Part shown: positions 31,244 to 39,737 of the stretch, in pieces | How the letters are laid out: each line of letters opens with the position of its first letter | How positions within the stretch are numbered: position 1 is the stretch's first letter | From: UBA877 sp034436335 | GTDB taxonomy: Bacteria > Chloroflexota > Anaerolineae > Anaerolineales > Villigracilaceae | Direction: 5' to 3' | Assembly (NCBI GenBank): GCA_034436335.1 | Contig: DAOTVO010000031.1 | Location: 36,928 to 100,927, forward strand | Length of the DNA: 64,000 bases | Program-made: the position numbers and the translations under genes | The notes under the pieces: generated by a model | Seen by the model: only the letters and a program-made list of their open reading frames with translations | Databases searched by the model: none | Told to the model about the DNA's origin: nothing

Positions 31244-31590
31244 GCATCGAATTTCCAGGGGGGAATTTTCACCCCAAAGTTTGGGCGATATGGGTTCATT
31301 TTCCTTGGCATGGGCTGCTGGCGCAATATAATTCGACTATCTTTATCCGAAATTAAGCATGTGTTGCAAAACAGGACGAAATTCTGGCAGGTTTCATAAC
31401 TACCTACCCTGCCAGCAGGGTGACCTGCGCTCGCAGTGACAATATCACAAGCATTTGCAACAGAGTAGCGCAGATTTATTTCCCGCCCTTTCCGCGAGAA
31501 TCCGTGCAATCCGCGGCTGAAAACACGAATGTGCGAACTTAAATCTGAACTTCGGTTATAATCGCTTGCAATTCAAATCCGGAGGGCAAA
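31244..31590. repeat. Intergenic region with dispersed repeat copy and phrase repeat
   Basis: No gene was found. 31256-31275 holds a G-tract/C-tract hairpin (GGGGGGAATTTTCACCCC), a possible end signal for the ABC operon. 31360-31455 has inverted ends GTTGCAAA / TTTGCAAC; its right part, on the minus strand, reads GCAAATGCTTGTGATATTGTC and CTGCGAGC, closely matching the left arm of the element at 24136. 31465-31520 contains GCGCAGATT, GAGAATCCGTG and CAATCCGCGG words like those upstream of metH. A TATAAT box (31557-31562) and GGAGGG serve the next gene. Confidence 0.65.
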
Positions 31591-32355
31591 ATGTCATCTA
31601 CAGCAAGTCTCGAAAGCCTTAAAAAGGTGGTCTTTTTCCCCTTCAAGAGCAAAAACTGGGGAACAAAGTGGTTGATTGGCTCGGCGCTGGTGCTGGCAAA
31701 CTTTGTCATTCCACTTGTCCCACTCATCCCGCTCTACGGCTACGCAGCGCAAATCGGCAAGCGCGTCCTTCAGAGCGATGAAGACCCGGCCCTGCCGGAC
31801 TGGAGCGACTGGGAGCTGTTCTTCTCAGATGGCATCAAAGCATTCGGCATCTCGCTGATTTTTGGCCTGCCCGGCGCGTTGACCATAGTCATCGGTTACC
31901 TGATGATTTTGATTAGCAACTTCATTTTCCCGTTTCCCTCCTACACCAGTAAAATCTCGCCCGAATATTTCTTTGTCAATATGGGTGTGATTTGGGTGGG
32001 GCTGCTGATTATCTTCATCGGTATTGTTTTTGCAGGAGCGGGGACTCTTCTGGCTTTCCCGGCGCTGGGTCACTTTTTTACGAAAGGCGAATTCGGCGCC
32101 GCCTTCCGCTTCCGGGAGTGGTGGCCGGTCTTCAAGGCCAACTTCAGCGGCTACCTGCTTACCCTGCTCATCCTGCACGGCGTCTCAACAGGATTGGTGT
32201 GGGTAGCCTATCTGTTCTACTTGAGTATCGTTCTTTGCATCTTGACGCCGCTGGCGCTGTGCGTGGTGGCGTTCTTGACGAGTGTGATCCATTTTTCGCT
32301 CGCGGCGGTCGTTTATCGGGACGGGGAGCGCAAACTGGCAGAGGCGGGAAATTAG
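31591..32355 (+). CDS. DUF4013 family membrane protein
   Basis: A 254-residue integral membrane protein with about six helices. The N-terminal FKSKNWGTKWLIGSALVL and the early loop IGKRVLQSDEDPALPDWSDWELFFSDGIKAF are hallmarks of DUF4013, a family seen in Archaea, Chloroflexi and Firmicutes with no known role. GGAGGG lies 6 nt before the ATG, and a TATAAT box 28 nt before it. It is a single-gene unit closed by a bidirectional terminator. Function cannot be assigned. Confidence 0.82.
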   Translation: MSSTASLESLKKVVFFPFKSKNWGTKWLIGSALVLANFVIPLVPLIPLYGYAAQIGKRVLQSDEDPALPDWSDWELFFSDGIKAFGISLIFGLPGALTIVIGYLMILISNFIFPFPSYTSKISPEYFFVNMGVIWVGLLIIFIGIVFAGAGTLLAFPALGHFFTKGEFGAAFRFREWWPVFKANFSGYLLTLLILHGVSTGLVWVAYLFYLSIVLCILTPLALCVVAFLTSVIHFSLAAVVYRDGERKLAEAGN

Positions 32356-32406
32356 GGAAAAGTGATAAGGGAGAAGGTAAGTAGGAGAAAGAAGGTAATC
32401 AGAAGA

Positions 32407-32438
32407 AAAAGCGGAGGCGATGGAAGGCCTCCGCTTTT
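32407..32438. terminator. Bidirectional terminator
   Basis: A perfect 12-bp stem AAAAGCGGAGGC / GCCTCCGCTTTT with an 8-nt loop lies between convergent genes. T-runs are present on both strands, so it ends both the DUF4013 gene and the suf operon. Confidence 0.93.
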
Positions 32439-32460
32439 GTATTCTCGATTTGACAACCCG

Positions 32461-32808
32461 TTAGGTTTTTGGAATCCCGACCTGGATCATGCCATCCACC
32501 ACGCGGACCGGATAGGCGGGGATGTCTTCCACCGCGGGCAGACTGTTGGCCTTACCGGTGCGCAGGTCAAAGCGCGCGCCGTGACGGGGACAAATGACCT
32601 CATGTTCCTCCACCTCGCCGTCTCCCAGCGGCCCGTTGTCGTGGGTACAGACATCGCCAATGGCAAACACCTGCCCGGCAATGTTGAACAGCACAATCGG
32701 CCGGCCTTCGATTTCGAGAAAAAGCCGTTCTCCGGCAGGGAGTTCACTCATCGGGACAACTTCGATAAATTCTGCCTGTGATTCGTTGTATCGAGTGTAA
32801 TTGAACAT
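32461..32808 (-). CDS. Rieske-type [2Fe-2S] ferredoxin
   Basis: A 115-residue soluble Rieske protein with cluster ligands CTH...CPRH (C-x-H, then C-x-x-H, 17 residues apart), and an N-terminal beta domain typical of the ferredoxin components of dioxygenases and NirD-like proteins. It is the last gene of the suf operon, as seen in other SUF systems where a Rieske protein accompanies sufBCDSU; a role as electron donor or scaffold in cluster assembly is inferred. No membrane anchor. Confidence 0.9.
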   Translation of the reverse strand: MFNYTRYNESQAEFIEVVPMSELPAGERLFLEIEGRPIVLFNIAGQVFAIGDVCTHDNGPLGDGEVEEHEVICPRHGARFDLRTGKANSLPAVEDIPAYPVRVVDGMIQVGIPKT

Positions 32809-32826
32809 TTCACGACCGCCATCAAA

Positions 32827-33222
32827 CTATTCGACTAACTCATCGCTGGCCTCGCCCAGGCCATAGACGCCGGCCTTGAGCACCTTCAGCGACAGAAGGG
32901 CGCACTTCAGGCGGACAGGCCCCAGTTCGATACCGAGCATGTCGAGAATATCCTGTCTGGTCAGTTTCTTGACTTCTTCGAGCGATTTTCCGATGATGGA
33001 TTCAATCAGCAAATCCGCCGAGGCCTGCGAGATGGCGCAGCCCTTGCCATCGAAGCGGGCGTCGGTCACCCGGCCCTGTTCGTCCACGCGCAGGGTCACC
33101 TCGATGTGGTCGCCGCACAGGGGATTGTCATCCTCGAAGTGGATGTCATGCGGGTCGAGGTGGCCGCGGTAGCGCGGGTTTTTGTAGTGGTCAATGATGA
33201 GTTCGCGGTAGAGGTCTTCCAT
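32827..33222 (-). CDS. sufU: SufU, zinc-dependent sulfur acceptor for SufS
   Basis: A 131-residue IscU-fold protein. In SUF systems of this type SufU accepts persulfide sulfur from SufS. The zinc ligands are visible: NPLCGD, GKGCAISQAS and RLKCALLSL, with the SufU-type spacing between the second and third Cys. It lies 36 nt after sufS on the same strand. N-terminus MEDLYRELIIDHYKNPR is typical. Assignment is secure. Confidence 0.95.
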   Translation of the reverse strand: MEDLYRELIIDHYKNPRYRGHLDPHDIHFEDDNPLCGDHIEVTLRVDEQGRVTDARFDGKGCAISQASADLLIESIIGKSLEEVKKLTRQDILDMLGIELGPVRLKCALLSLKVLKAGVYGLGEASDELVE

Positions 33223-33234
33223 AAAAATCAGCCA

Positions 33235-33258
33235 TAGATGACACAGATTGGCGCAGAA
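33235..33258. repeat. Short CACAGATTGGCGCAGAATT phrase
   Basis: ATGACACAGATT and GGCGCAGAATT repeat one word in the sufS-sufU junction. It is a small relative of the CGCAGATT repeat upstream of metH. Confidence 0.45.
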
Positions 33259-34485
33259 TTAACCAAAGATTTTCTTGACCTGATAAATACCTTCCACCAG
33301 TTTATCCACTTCTTCTTTCGTTGAGTAGAGATAGAAACTGGCACGAGTGGTGGCAGGGATGTTGAACTTCTCGTGCAGGGGCTGGGCGCAATGGTGACCG
33401 GCGCGCACCGCGACCCCGACGCTATCCAGAATTTGGGCCACATCGTGCGGGTGGACGCCCTCCAGCGTGAAGGCAGCCACCCCGCCCTTTTTCTCCGCCG
33501 GCGGGCCGAAGACTTTCAGGCCGGGAATCTCCTCCAGCCGCTCCAGGGCATGGGTGATGATTTCCTGCTCGTGGGCGGCCACAGCGTCCATGCCAATGGC
33601 GGCAAGGTAGTCCACTGCCGCACCGAAACCGATTGCTTCGGCAATGGCGGGCGTCCCGGCCTCGAATTTGTGCGGGAGGGAATTGGGGGTGAAACCGCTC
33701 AAATGAACGGCCTTAATCATGTCACCGCCGCCGAGGAAGGGAGGCATGGCTTCGAGCAGAGACTTCCTGCCATACAACACGCCGATGCCGGTCGGACCGA
33801 GCATCTTGTGCGCCGAGAAGGCGAGAAAATCCACATCTAGGGCCTGCACGTCCACCGGCAGATGCGGAACAGACTGCGCCCCGTCCACGAGGACGAGCGC
33901 CCCTGCCTCATGCGCCAGGCGCGTCATCTCGGCAACCGGGTTAATCGTGCCGAGAACGTTGGACATGTGCGTAAACGCAACCAGGCGGGGAGTGCGCGCC
34001 AGGAGCGAACGGTAAACGTCCAGGTCGAGCAATCCGTCTGGGGTAACGGGTACAAAGGCCAGGTCCACGCCGCGCTCGGCCGCCAGCATCTGCCAGGGGA
34101 CGAGGTTGGAGTGATGCTCCATCTCGGTCAGCAGGACCAGGTCGCCCGCTTTCAAGTTCGCACGCCCCCAGGTGTAAGCGACCAGGTTGATGGATTCGGT
34201 CGTATTGCGGGTGAAAATGACCTGCTCCGCACCCGGCGCGTTGATGAAGCGCACAACTTTCGCACGCGCCTGCTCATACAGGGCAGTGGCCTCCTCGGCC
34301 AGGGTATGCACGCCGCGGTGAATGTTAGCATTCGAGCGGCGGTAGAAATCGTCCATGGCCCGCAAGACGGCCAGCGGCTTCTGGGTGGTAGCCGTGGAAT
34401 CCAGGTACACCAGCGGCACGCCGGGACGCACTTCGCGGCTCAGCGTGGGAAAATCCTGTCGCAGGCGGAACAGGTCAAGGGTCAT
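33259..34485 (-). CDS. sufS: Cysteine desulfurase SufS
   Basis: A 408-residue PLP enzyme of the NifS class II type, supplying sulfur for Fe-S cluster assembly. PLP Lys is in FSAHKMLGPTGIGVLYG; the active-site Cys lies in AGHHCAQPLHEKF; the HHSNLVPW segment is the His that stacks on PLP. Length and the R-x-GHHCA context are those of SufS rather than IscS. It is between a small hypothetical gene (3 nt gap) and sufU. Confidence 0.96.
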   Translation of the reverse strand: MTLDLFRLRQDFPTLSREVRPGVPLVYLDSTATTQKPLAVLRAMDDFYRRSNANIHRGVHTLAEEATALYEQARAKVVRFINAPGAEQVIFTRNTTESINLVAYTWGRANLKAGDLVLLTEMEHHSNLVPWQMLAAERGVDLAFVPVTPDGLLDLDVYRSLLARTPRLVAFTHMSNVLGTINPVAEMTRLAHEAGALVLVDGAQSVPHLPVDVQALDVDFLAFSAHKMLGPTGIGVLYGRKSLLEAMPPFLGGGDMIKAVHLSGFTPNSLPHKFEAGTPAIAEAIGFGAAVDYLAAIGMDAVAAHEQEIITHALERLEEIPGLKVFGPPAEKKGGVAAFTLEGVHPHDVAQILDSVGVAVRAGHHCAQPLHEKFNIPATTRASFYLYSTKEEVDKLVEGIYQVKKIFG

Positions 34486-34488
34486 GGC

Positions 34489-34815
34489 CTAGAAATCCGG
34501 GATGTCTTTCTTGCTGCCCTTGCGTCCCGTTCCGGCAGGGCGCAAATGTTCGGAGTTCAACGGGAACCAAAGGATGTGGTCGGGAACCATCCAGCCGTCG
34601 GTGAGAAATACGTTGGAACGGAACTGGACGGCAATCATTTTGTTGTCAATCTGAACGACAATGCCTTTAATCCAACCGCGAATGCGGTCTTTGTCGCGTT
34701 CGTGGTCGCAAAAGGCTTCAACGATGTCGCCCACTTCAAAAGCGTGTTCGGGAGCCGGGGGGCGCATGAAGGAAACTGCCATAAAATCACCATCCTGATT
34801 TGTATAAAAATTCAT
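34489..34815 (-). CDS. Small SH3-like hypothetical protein inside the suf operon
   Basis: Up to 108 residues; an internal ATG at 34782 (MAVSFMRPP) is an alternative start and no clear Shine-Dalgarno decides. The body FEVGDIVEAFCDHERDKD and WIKGIVVQIDNKMIAVQF looks like a Tudor/SH3-type beta barrel with a basic tail (GTGRKGSKKD). There is a single conserved-looking Cys in AFCDHE. It ends 3 nt before sufS and follows sufD in the same direction, so it is co-transcribed with Fe-S assembly genes. I do not recognise it; a small accessory factor is possible. Confidence 0.7.
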   Translation of the reverse strand: MNFYTNQDGDFMAVSFMRPPAPEHAFEVGDIVEAFCDHERDKDRIRGWIKGIVVQIDNKMIAVQFRSNVFLTDGWMVPDHILWFPLNSEHLRPAGTGRKGSKKDIPDF

Positions 34816-34835
34816 AGTGCGGCAAGCCGCAACCC

Positions 34836-34862
34836 GTAGGTCGGATTGGCAAGCCGACTTAC
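34836..34862. repeat. Hairpin repeat GTAGGTCGG-CCGACTTAC
   Basis: A 9-bp stem with one G-T pair and an ATTGGCAAG loop. It shares its loop and stem with 46075-46100 (AGGTCGG-ATTGCAAG-CCGACCT) and its design with 63277-63298. It lies in the 141-nt gap between sufD and the small hypothetical gene. Confidence 0.65.
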
Positions 34863-34956
34863 AAAATCTCCGCGATGGGCGTAGTTTTCATACAGTACTG
34901 CTATAAGGCGGCCTATTCTCGCGCCAAACGGCTCAAAAATCAAGGTTTTTGCCGAA

Positions 34957-36297
34957 TTATGCCGCGCTCATCTTGTCGAGAATCACCTGCTGGAAGCGCT
35001 CACGCACACCCTCGAAGGGGATACGCTGCATAATGGGGTCGAAAAAGCCCTCGACCATCAACTGCTCGGCCTCGGCCTGCGGAATGCCGCGCGACTTGAG
35101 ATAAAAGAGCGGCTCGGCCTCCAGTTTGCTGACCGTCGCGCCGTGCGTACAGCGCACATCGTCGGCCAGGATTTCGAGACCGGGGATGCTGTCGGCGCGC
35201 GCCGCCGGGCTGAGCAGAAGGTTGCGGTTGGCCTGGTAACCGTCCGTCTTCTGCGCGCCGGGGGCGACGTAAATCATCCCTTGCCAGACCGTGCGGCTGT
35301 TCCCTTTCAGCGCGCCCTTGTAGAGAAAGTCTGAGGTGGTGTGCGGGGCCAGGTGGTTTTGCTGGGTATCCAGGTCAAGGTGCTGACTGCCATCGGCAAA
35401 GTAGAAGCCGGACATGCGGCCAGACGCGCCCTCGCCGGCCAGTTCCAATTCGGCGAAGGTCTTGGTCAGTTTGGAACCGACCGCGCCGTAAATCCACTCC
35501 AGATTGCCGCCGCGCTCGACCTGGACACGGGCATGGGTGAAATTCCAGACGTGCCGCCCCCACGACTGCAACTCGACAAATTTGAGCGTTGCGCCGTCCC
35601 CCACGCGGACCTCGAGGCTGCCGGCGTGCATGGATGCGTTCGCTTCGTCCGGCGAGGCCGTCTCGTGGACGTACGTGACGGAGGCACCGTCATCCACCCA
35701 GACGAGGATATGCGCAATGTGCGCCAGCCCGCCGCCCGGCCCCCAAAGAATGCTGTGTAGGGGCTGTTCGACGGTTATGCCCTTGGGGACGTAGAGGAGA
35801 ATGCCGTTTTGCGAGAAAGCGGAGGCCAGCGCGGCAAATTTTCCTTCCTCCGGGCGGACAATCTGACCGGCAAGACGGGCGAGCAGTTCGGGGTGTTCGC
35901 GCTCGGCGGTCAGCAGGTCGGTGAAGAGGATGCCTTGTTTGGCAAGCGCCGGATCGAGGTCTAGGCGCGCGCCGCCCGGGAGCAGGATAATCTGTCCACC
36001 GTGCTGGTCGGCAGTGAGAGGCTTGAGCAGTTCGGCCGGGACAGGCGTCAGGTCGCGGTACGCTTCGGGCGCAGGCAGGCGAAAGTCCGCCGCGGGCAGG
36101 GCGCGCAGGTCGGTGCGCCGCCAGGCCTCCTCGTTCACAGTCGGGAGCGGGAGGCTTTTGTACACTTCCCAAGCGCGGCGGCGGAAACCTTCCAGCGCGC
36201 CGCCGGAGGGGAGCATTTCGGCGGTGAAAGAAAAGTCTTGAACGGCAGAGACAGGCTGCCGCGTTCTCGAAATCGTTACTTTGGGTTTTTCCTGCAT
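34957..36297 (-). CDS. sufD: Fe-S cluster assembly protein SufD
   Basis: A 446-residue beta-helix scaffold protein of the SufBCD complex. Family marks include LHSILWGPGGGLAHIAHILVW, DLDTQQNHLAPHTTSDFLYKG (with the conserved His of SufD at the dimer interface) and the C-terminal DDVRCTHGATVSKLEAEPLFYLKSRGI. The order sufC-B-D matches the usual SUF layout. The start at 36297 lacks a Shine-Dalgarno; a phrase repeat directly precedes it. Confidence 0.95.
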   Translation of the reverse strand: MQEKPKVTISRTRQPVSAVQDFSFTAEMLPSGGALEGFRRRAWEVYKSLPLPTVNEEAWRRTDLRALPAADFRLPAPEAYRDLTPVPAELLKPLTADQHGGQIILLPGGARLDLDPALAKQGILFTDLLTAEREHPELLARLAGQIVRPEEGKFAALASAFSQNGILLYVPKGITVEQPLHSILWGPGGGLAHIAHILVWVDDGASVTYVHETASPDEANASMHAGSLEVRVGDGATLKFVELQSWGRHVWNFTHARVQVERGGNLEWIYGAVGSKLTKTFAELELAGEGASGRMSGFYFADGSQHLDLDTQQNHLAPHTTSDFLYKGALKGNSRTVWQGMIYVAPGAQKTDGYQANRNLLLSPAARADSIPGLEILADDVRCTHGATVSKLEAEPLFYLKSRGIPQAEAEQLMVEGFFDPIMQRIPFEGVRERFQQVILDKMSAA

Positions 36298-36299
36298 GG

Positions 36300-36352
36300 T
36301 TTATCCGTTGGCACGTTTACAAGTTGGCACGTTGGTAAGCGGTAACGTGCTA
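36300..36352. repeat. GTTGGCACGTTTAC phrase between sufB and sufD
   Basis: Copies of one word (CGTTGGCACGTTTACAAG, TTGGCACGTTGGTAAG) are followed by an inverted AACGTGCTAACC. It fills the 52-nt junction and abuts the sufD start codon and the sufB stop. Confidence 0.65.
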
Positions 36353-37756
36353 ACCGATTGAGCCTTCCATCTGGAGTTGGATGAGGCGGTTCATTTCGAC
36401 GGCATATTCCATCGGTAGTTCCTTGACGAGCGGTTCGATGAAGCCGGAGACGACCATTGTGGTGGCTTCCTCTTCTGAGAGGCCGCGGCTCATCAGGTAG
36501 AAGAGTTGCTCCTCGCCCACCTTTGAGACCGAAGCCTCGTGGCCGATGGTGACATCGTCCTCGTCAATCTCGATGGAGGGGTAGGTGTCGGTGCGCGACT
36601 GCGGGTCGAGCAGCAGCGCGTCGCAGACGACGTTGGACTTGACGCCGGTCGCGCCTTTGTAGACCTTGAGCAGGCCGCGGTAGGAGGAACGTCCGCCGCC
36701 CTTCGAGATGGACTTGGAAGTCACCTTGCTGGAGGTATGCGGGGCAAAGTGAACCATCTTGGAGCCGGCATCCTGATGCTGGCCGGGGCCGGCAAAGGCC
36801 ATGGAGAGCATTTCGCCGTGCGCGCCGGGTTCCATCAGGTAGCAGGAGGGATACTTCATCGTGACCTTGCTGCCCAGGTTGGCGTCCACCCATTCGTGGG
36901 TGGCATCGGCGTAGACTTTGGCGCGCTGGGTGACGAGGTTATAGACGTTGTGACTCCAGTTCTGGATGGTGGAGTAACGCGAGCGGGCGCCGCGCTTGAC
37001 CACAATTTCGATGACGCCGCTGTGGAAGGAATCGGTAGTGTACTGGGGCGCAGTGCAGCCCTCGACATAGTGTACCTGCGCACCCTCATCCACGATGATG
37101 AGCGAGCGCTCGAACTGGCCGACATTGGCCGTATTCAGGCGGAAGTAGGCCTGGAGCGGCAAATCCACTTTGACGCCCGGCGGAACATAGACGAACGAGC
37201 CGCCCGACCAGACCGCCGAATTGAGCGCAGCAAATTTGTTGTCTTCGATGGGGACGACCGTGCCAAAGTACTCGCGGAACAAGTCCGGGTGTTGGCGCAG
37301 ACCGTCCTCAATCGAGAGGAAGATGACGCCCTGCTTTTCCAGATGTTCCTGGATGGAGTGATAGACCATCTCCGATTCATACTGCGCGCCCAGCCCAGCC
37401 AGGAACTTGCGCTCGGCTTCCGGGATGCCCAATTTATCGAAAGTGTTCTTGATAGTATCCGGCACATCGTCCCAGGATTTTTCCTGTTTCTCGGTCGGCT
37501 TGACGTAGTAGTAGATGTCGTTCAGGTCTAGGCCTGAAATGTCGGCGCCCCATTTGGGCATCGGCCGGCTGAGAAAGTGGTCGAGCGCCTTCAAGCGAAA
37601 TTCCAGCATCCACTCTGGCTCGCCTTTCATGGCCGAAATCTGCTCCACCACCTCGCGGTCGAGACCTTTGCGCGACTTGAAAACGTAATTTTCGGGGTCT
37701 TTAAAGCCGTATTTGTACTGTCCTATCTCTTCCAACAAGCGGGCATCTTCGCTCAT
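36350..37756 (-). CDS. sufB: Fe-S cluster assembly protein SufB
   Basis: A 468-residue central scaffold of the SUF complex, where nascent clusters form. Marks: KYGFKDPENYVFKSRKGL at the N-terminus, GGSFVYVPPGVKVDLPLQAYFR, CYLMEPGAHGEMLSMAFAG and SYRGLLKVYKGATGVKSNV. The Cys of VEGCTAPQY and the HxxPS-like residues expected for cluster assembly are in place. It follows sufC with a 27-nt gap. Confidence 0.97.
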   Translation of the reverse strand: MSEDARLLEEIGQYKYGFKDPENYVFKSRKGLDREVVEQISAMKGEPEWMLEFRLKALDHFLSRPMPKWGADISGLDLNDIYYYVKPTEKQEKSWDDVPDTIKNTFDKLGIPEAERKFLAGLGAQYESEMVYHSIQEHLEKQGVIFLSIEDGLRQHPDLFREYFGTVVPIEDNKFAALNSAVWSGGSFVYVPPGVKVDLPLQAYFRLNTANVGQFERSLIIVDEGAQVHYVEGCTAPQYTTDSFHSGVIEIVVKRGARSRYSTIQNWSHNVYNLVTQRAKVYADATHEWVDANLGSKVTMKYPSCYLMEPGAHGEMLSMAFAGPGQHQDAGSKMVHFAPHTSSKVTSKSISKGGGRSSYRGLLKVYKGATGVKSNVVCDALLLDPQSRTDTYPSIEIDEDDVTIGHEASVSKVGEEQLFYLMSRGLSEEEATTMVVSGFIEPLVKELPMEYAVEMNRLIQLQMEGSIG

Positions 37757-37783
37757 AAGTCACCTCTAAAGTCGAACAGTCAA

Positions 37784-38560
37784 TCAGGCCGTGACGCCGT
37801 TCTCGTATTTCTCACGCACCCACTCGTAGCCATGCTCTTCGAGATGCAGGGCCAGGTCAGGGCCGCCGGATTCGACAATGCGTCCATCCAGCATGATGTG
37901 GACGAATTGCGGCTTGATGTAATTCAGCAGGCGCTGGTAATGCGTGATGACCAGCACCCCCAGGTCGGGACCAGAGAGAGCATTCACGCCCTCCGAAACA
38001 ATGCGAAGCGCGTCGATATCCAAACCGGAGTCGGTTTCGTCCAAAATAGCAATTTCGGGTCTGAGAGTAGCCATCTGCAGGATTTCGGCGCGTTTCTTCT
38101 CGCCGCCAGAGAAGCCATCGTTCAGGTAACGCCCGGCAAAACTCGCCTCCATCTTGAGCAAGTCCATCTTCTCCTTGAGCATCTTGCGAAACTCCGGGAT
38201 GGGAATGCCCTTGTCTTCGGGGTCAATCGCCCGGCGGCGGGCATTGAGGGCAGTGCGCAGGAAATTGGCGACCGTCACGCCGGGAATCGCCACCGGGTAC
38301 TGAAACGCCAGAAAAAGGCCGAGGCGGGACCGTTCGTCTGCTTCCAGTTCGAGGATGTTCTGCCCCTTGAACCAGACCTCCCCCTCCGTGACCGTGTAGG
38401 AGGGATGCCCCATGAGGGTATACGCTAGGGTAGACTTGCCCGTTCCGTTGGGGCCCATGATGGCATGAACTTCTCCCTGCCGGACGGTCAAATTGAGGCC
38501 TTTGAGAATTTCCTTGCCTTCGATGCTGACATGCAGATTTTTGACGACTAATTCAGACAT
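37784..38560 (-). CDS. sufC: Fe-S cluster assembly ATPase SufC
   Basis: A 258-residue ABC-type ATPase that drives the SufBCD scaffold. Walker A GPNGTGKST, signature FSGGEKKRAEILQ, Walker B AILDETDSGLD (with the SufC-specific ETDSGLD). AAGGAGAA lies 6 nt before the ATG. It is the first gene of the operon, preceded by a near-consensus promoter. Confidence 0.97.
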   Translation of the reverse strand: MSELVVKNLHVSIEGKEILKGLNLTVRQGEVHAIMGPNGTGKSTLAYTLMGHPSYTVTEGEVWFKGQNILELEADERSRLGLFLAFQYPVAIPGVTVANFLRTALNARRRAIDPEDKGIPIPEFRKMLKEKMDLLKMEASFAGRYLNDGFSGGEKKRAEILQMATLRPEIAILDETDSGLDIDALRIVSEGVNALSGPDLGVLVITHYQRLLNYIKPQFVHIMLDGRIVESGGPDLALHLEEHGYEWVREKYENGVTA

Positions 38561-38588
38561 AACTTCTCCTTATTTTTCGGGCAGCAGG

Positions 38589-38617
38589 ATTATAGCAAAG
38601 CGGAAGAAAAATGTCAA
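38589..38617 (-). promoter_or_regulatory. suf operon promoter
   Basis: On the minus strand TTGACA (38617-38612), a 17-nt spacer and TATAAT (38594-38589) make a consensus sigma-70-type promoter 29 nt before the sufC ATG. The sequence upstream is A/T-rich. No IscR or Fur-like box was evident. Confidence 0.9.
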
Positions 38618-38654
38618 TATTTATGATAAATTTCTAGTTTATTTCCAGGGTGAA

Positions 38655-38692
38655 GAAACAAAAATCGGGCGGGATTTGCATTCCGCCCGATT
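38655..38692 (-). terminator. Terminator of the cydA1B1 unit
   Basis: AATCGGGCGG / CCGCCCGATT (38663-38672, 38683-38692) with a 10-nt loop is followed on the minus strand by TTTTTGTTTC. It lies just after the cydB stop and before the suf promoter. Confidence 0.92.
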
Positions 38693-38708
38693 AAGAAAAG
38701 CGCGCAGG

Positions 38709-39728
38709 CTAATAGACGAGTTTTTTCTTGTCCGTCGTTACCCGCTGACGGAAGACCCAGTAGGTATAGCCCTGATAGGCCAGCACAATCGGCACAAAGA
38801 TGAGGGCCATGATGGTCATCACCTTGAGCGTGTAGGGGGAGGAGGCCGCATTCCAGATGTCGAGGCTGAAGGCCGGGTCAATGCTGGAGATCATGACGCG
38901 CGGGAAGAGGATGACGAAGAAACTGATTTGCGTCAGGACGAGGTGCAGGCCGGTCATGGCAAACGCCCAACCGCTCTGCTTGCGTTGGACAAACCAACCC
39001 GCCAGCAGGAGGGTGACCACAGCCCCCAGCGGGAAGATGCCCGGGTCAATGCCGCGCCGCGCCACCAGGTCGGTGTAGAAAAACGTGGCGATGGCCAGCA
39101 GAACAACGATGACGACCGCCGGCAGCCAGAGTTTCTTGGCCCAGGCCTCGGCGCGCGAGCGGATTTCCCCGTCGGCTTTCAGGGCCAGGAAAATCGCCCC
39201 GTGCAGCAGGAAGACCGAGAGGGAGGTCAGACCGCCGAGCAGGCCGTAGGGGTTGAGCAGGGTAAACAGGTTGCCGGTAAACATCATGTTGCCGTCAATC
39301 GGCAGGCCCTTGGCTAGATTGGCAAACGCCACCCCCAACAGCAACGCCGGGACGAGCGACCCACCGAAGATGGCCCAGTCCCAGAAGGCGCGCCATTTCG
39401 GGTTGTAATCCTTCGAGCGGAATTCAAAGGCCACGCCGCGCACGATGAGGCCGAGCAGAAGCACGAAAAAGGCCAGGTAGAAGCCGCTGAACAGGGTCGC
39501 GTACCACTGCGGGAAGGCGGCAAAAGTCGCTCCGCCGGCGGCAATCAGCCAGACCTCGTTGCCGTCCCAGTGCGGGCCAATCGTGTTGATGACAGCGCGG
39601 CGCTCCTCATCTTTTTCCCCGATGAAAGGCAGGAGCATACCCACGCCAAAATCGAAGCCTTCCAGGAAGAAGAAGCCAATCCACAGGACAGCAATCAGAA
39701 TGAACCAAAGGGTATTGAGGTCGAACAT
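38709..39728 (-). CDS. cydB: Cytochrome bd oxidase subunit II, copy 1
   Basis: A 339-residue, eight- or nine-helix membrane subunit. The N-terminus LNTLWFILIAVLWIGFFFLEGFDFGVGMLLP is a CydB hallmark, with the GFDFGVG motif. It follows cydA copy 1 by 9 nt on the same strand. With CydA it oxidises quinol and reduces oxygen without pumping protons; bd oxidases are resistant to sulfide. A paralogue is at 43087. Confidence 0.95.
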   Translation of the reverse strand: MFDLNTLWFILIAVLWIGFFFLEGFDFGVGMLLPFIGEKDEERRAVINTIGPHWDGNEVWLIAAGGATFAAFPQWYATLFSGFYLAFFVLLLGLIVRGVAFEFRSKDYNPKWRAFWDWAIFGGSLVPALLLGVAFANLAKGLPIDGNMMFTGNLFTLLNPYGLLGGLTSLSVFLLHGAIFLALKADGEIRSRAEAWAKKLWLPAVVIVVLLAIATFFYTDLVARRGIDPGIFPLGAVVTLLLAGWFVQRKQSGWAFAMTGLHLVLTQISFFVILFPRVMISSIDPAFSLDIWNAASSPYTLKVMTIMALIFVPIVLAYQGYTYWVFRQRVTTDKKKLVY

Positions 39729-39737
39729 GACAGCCTC

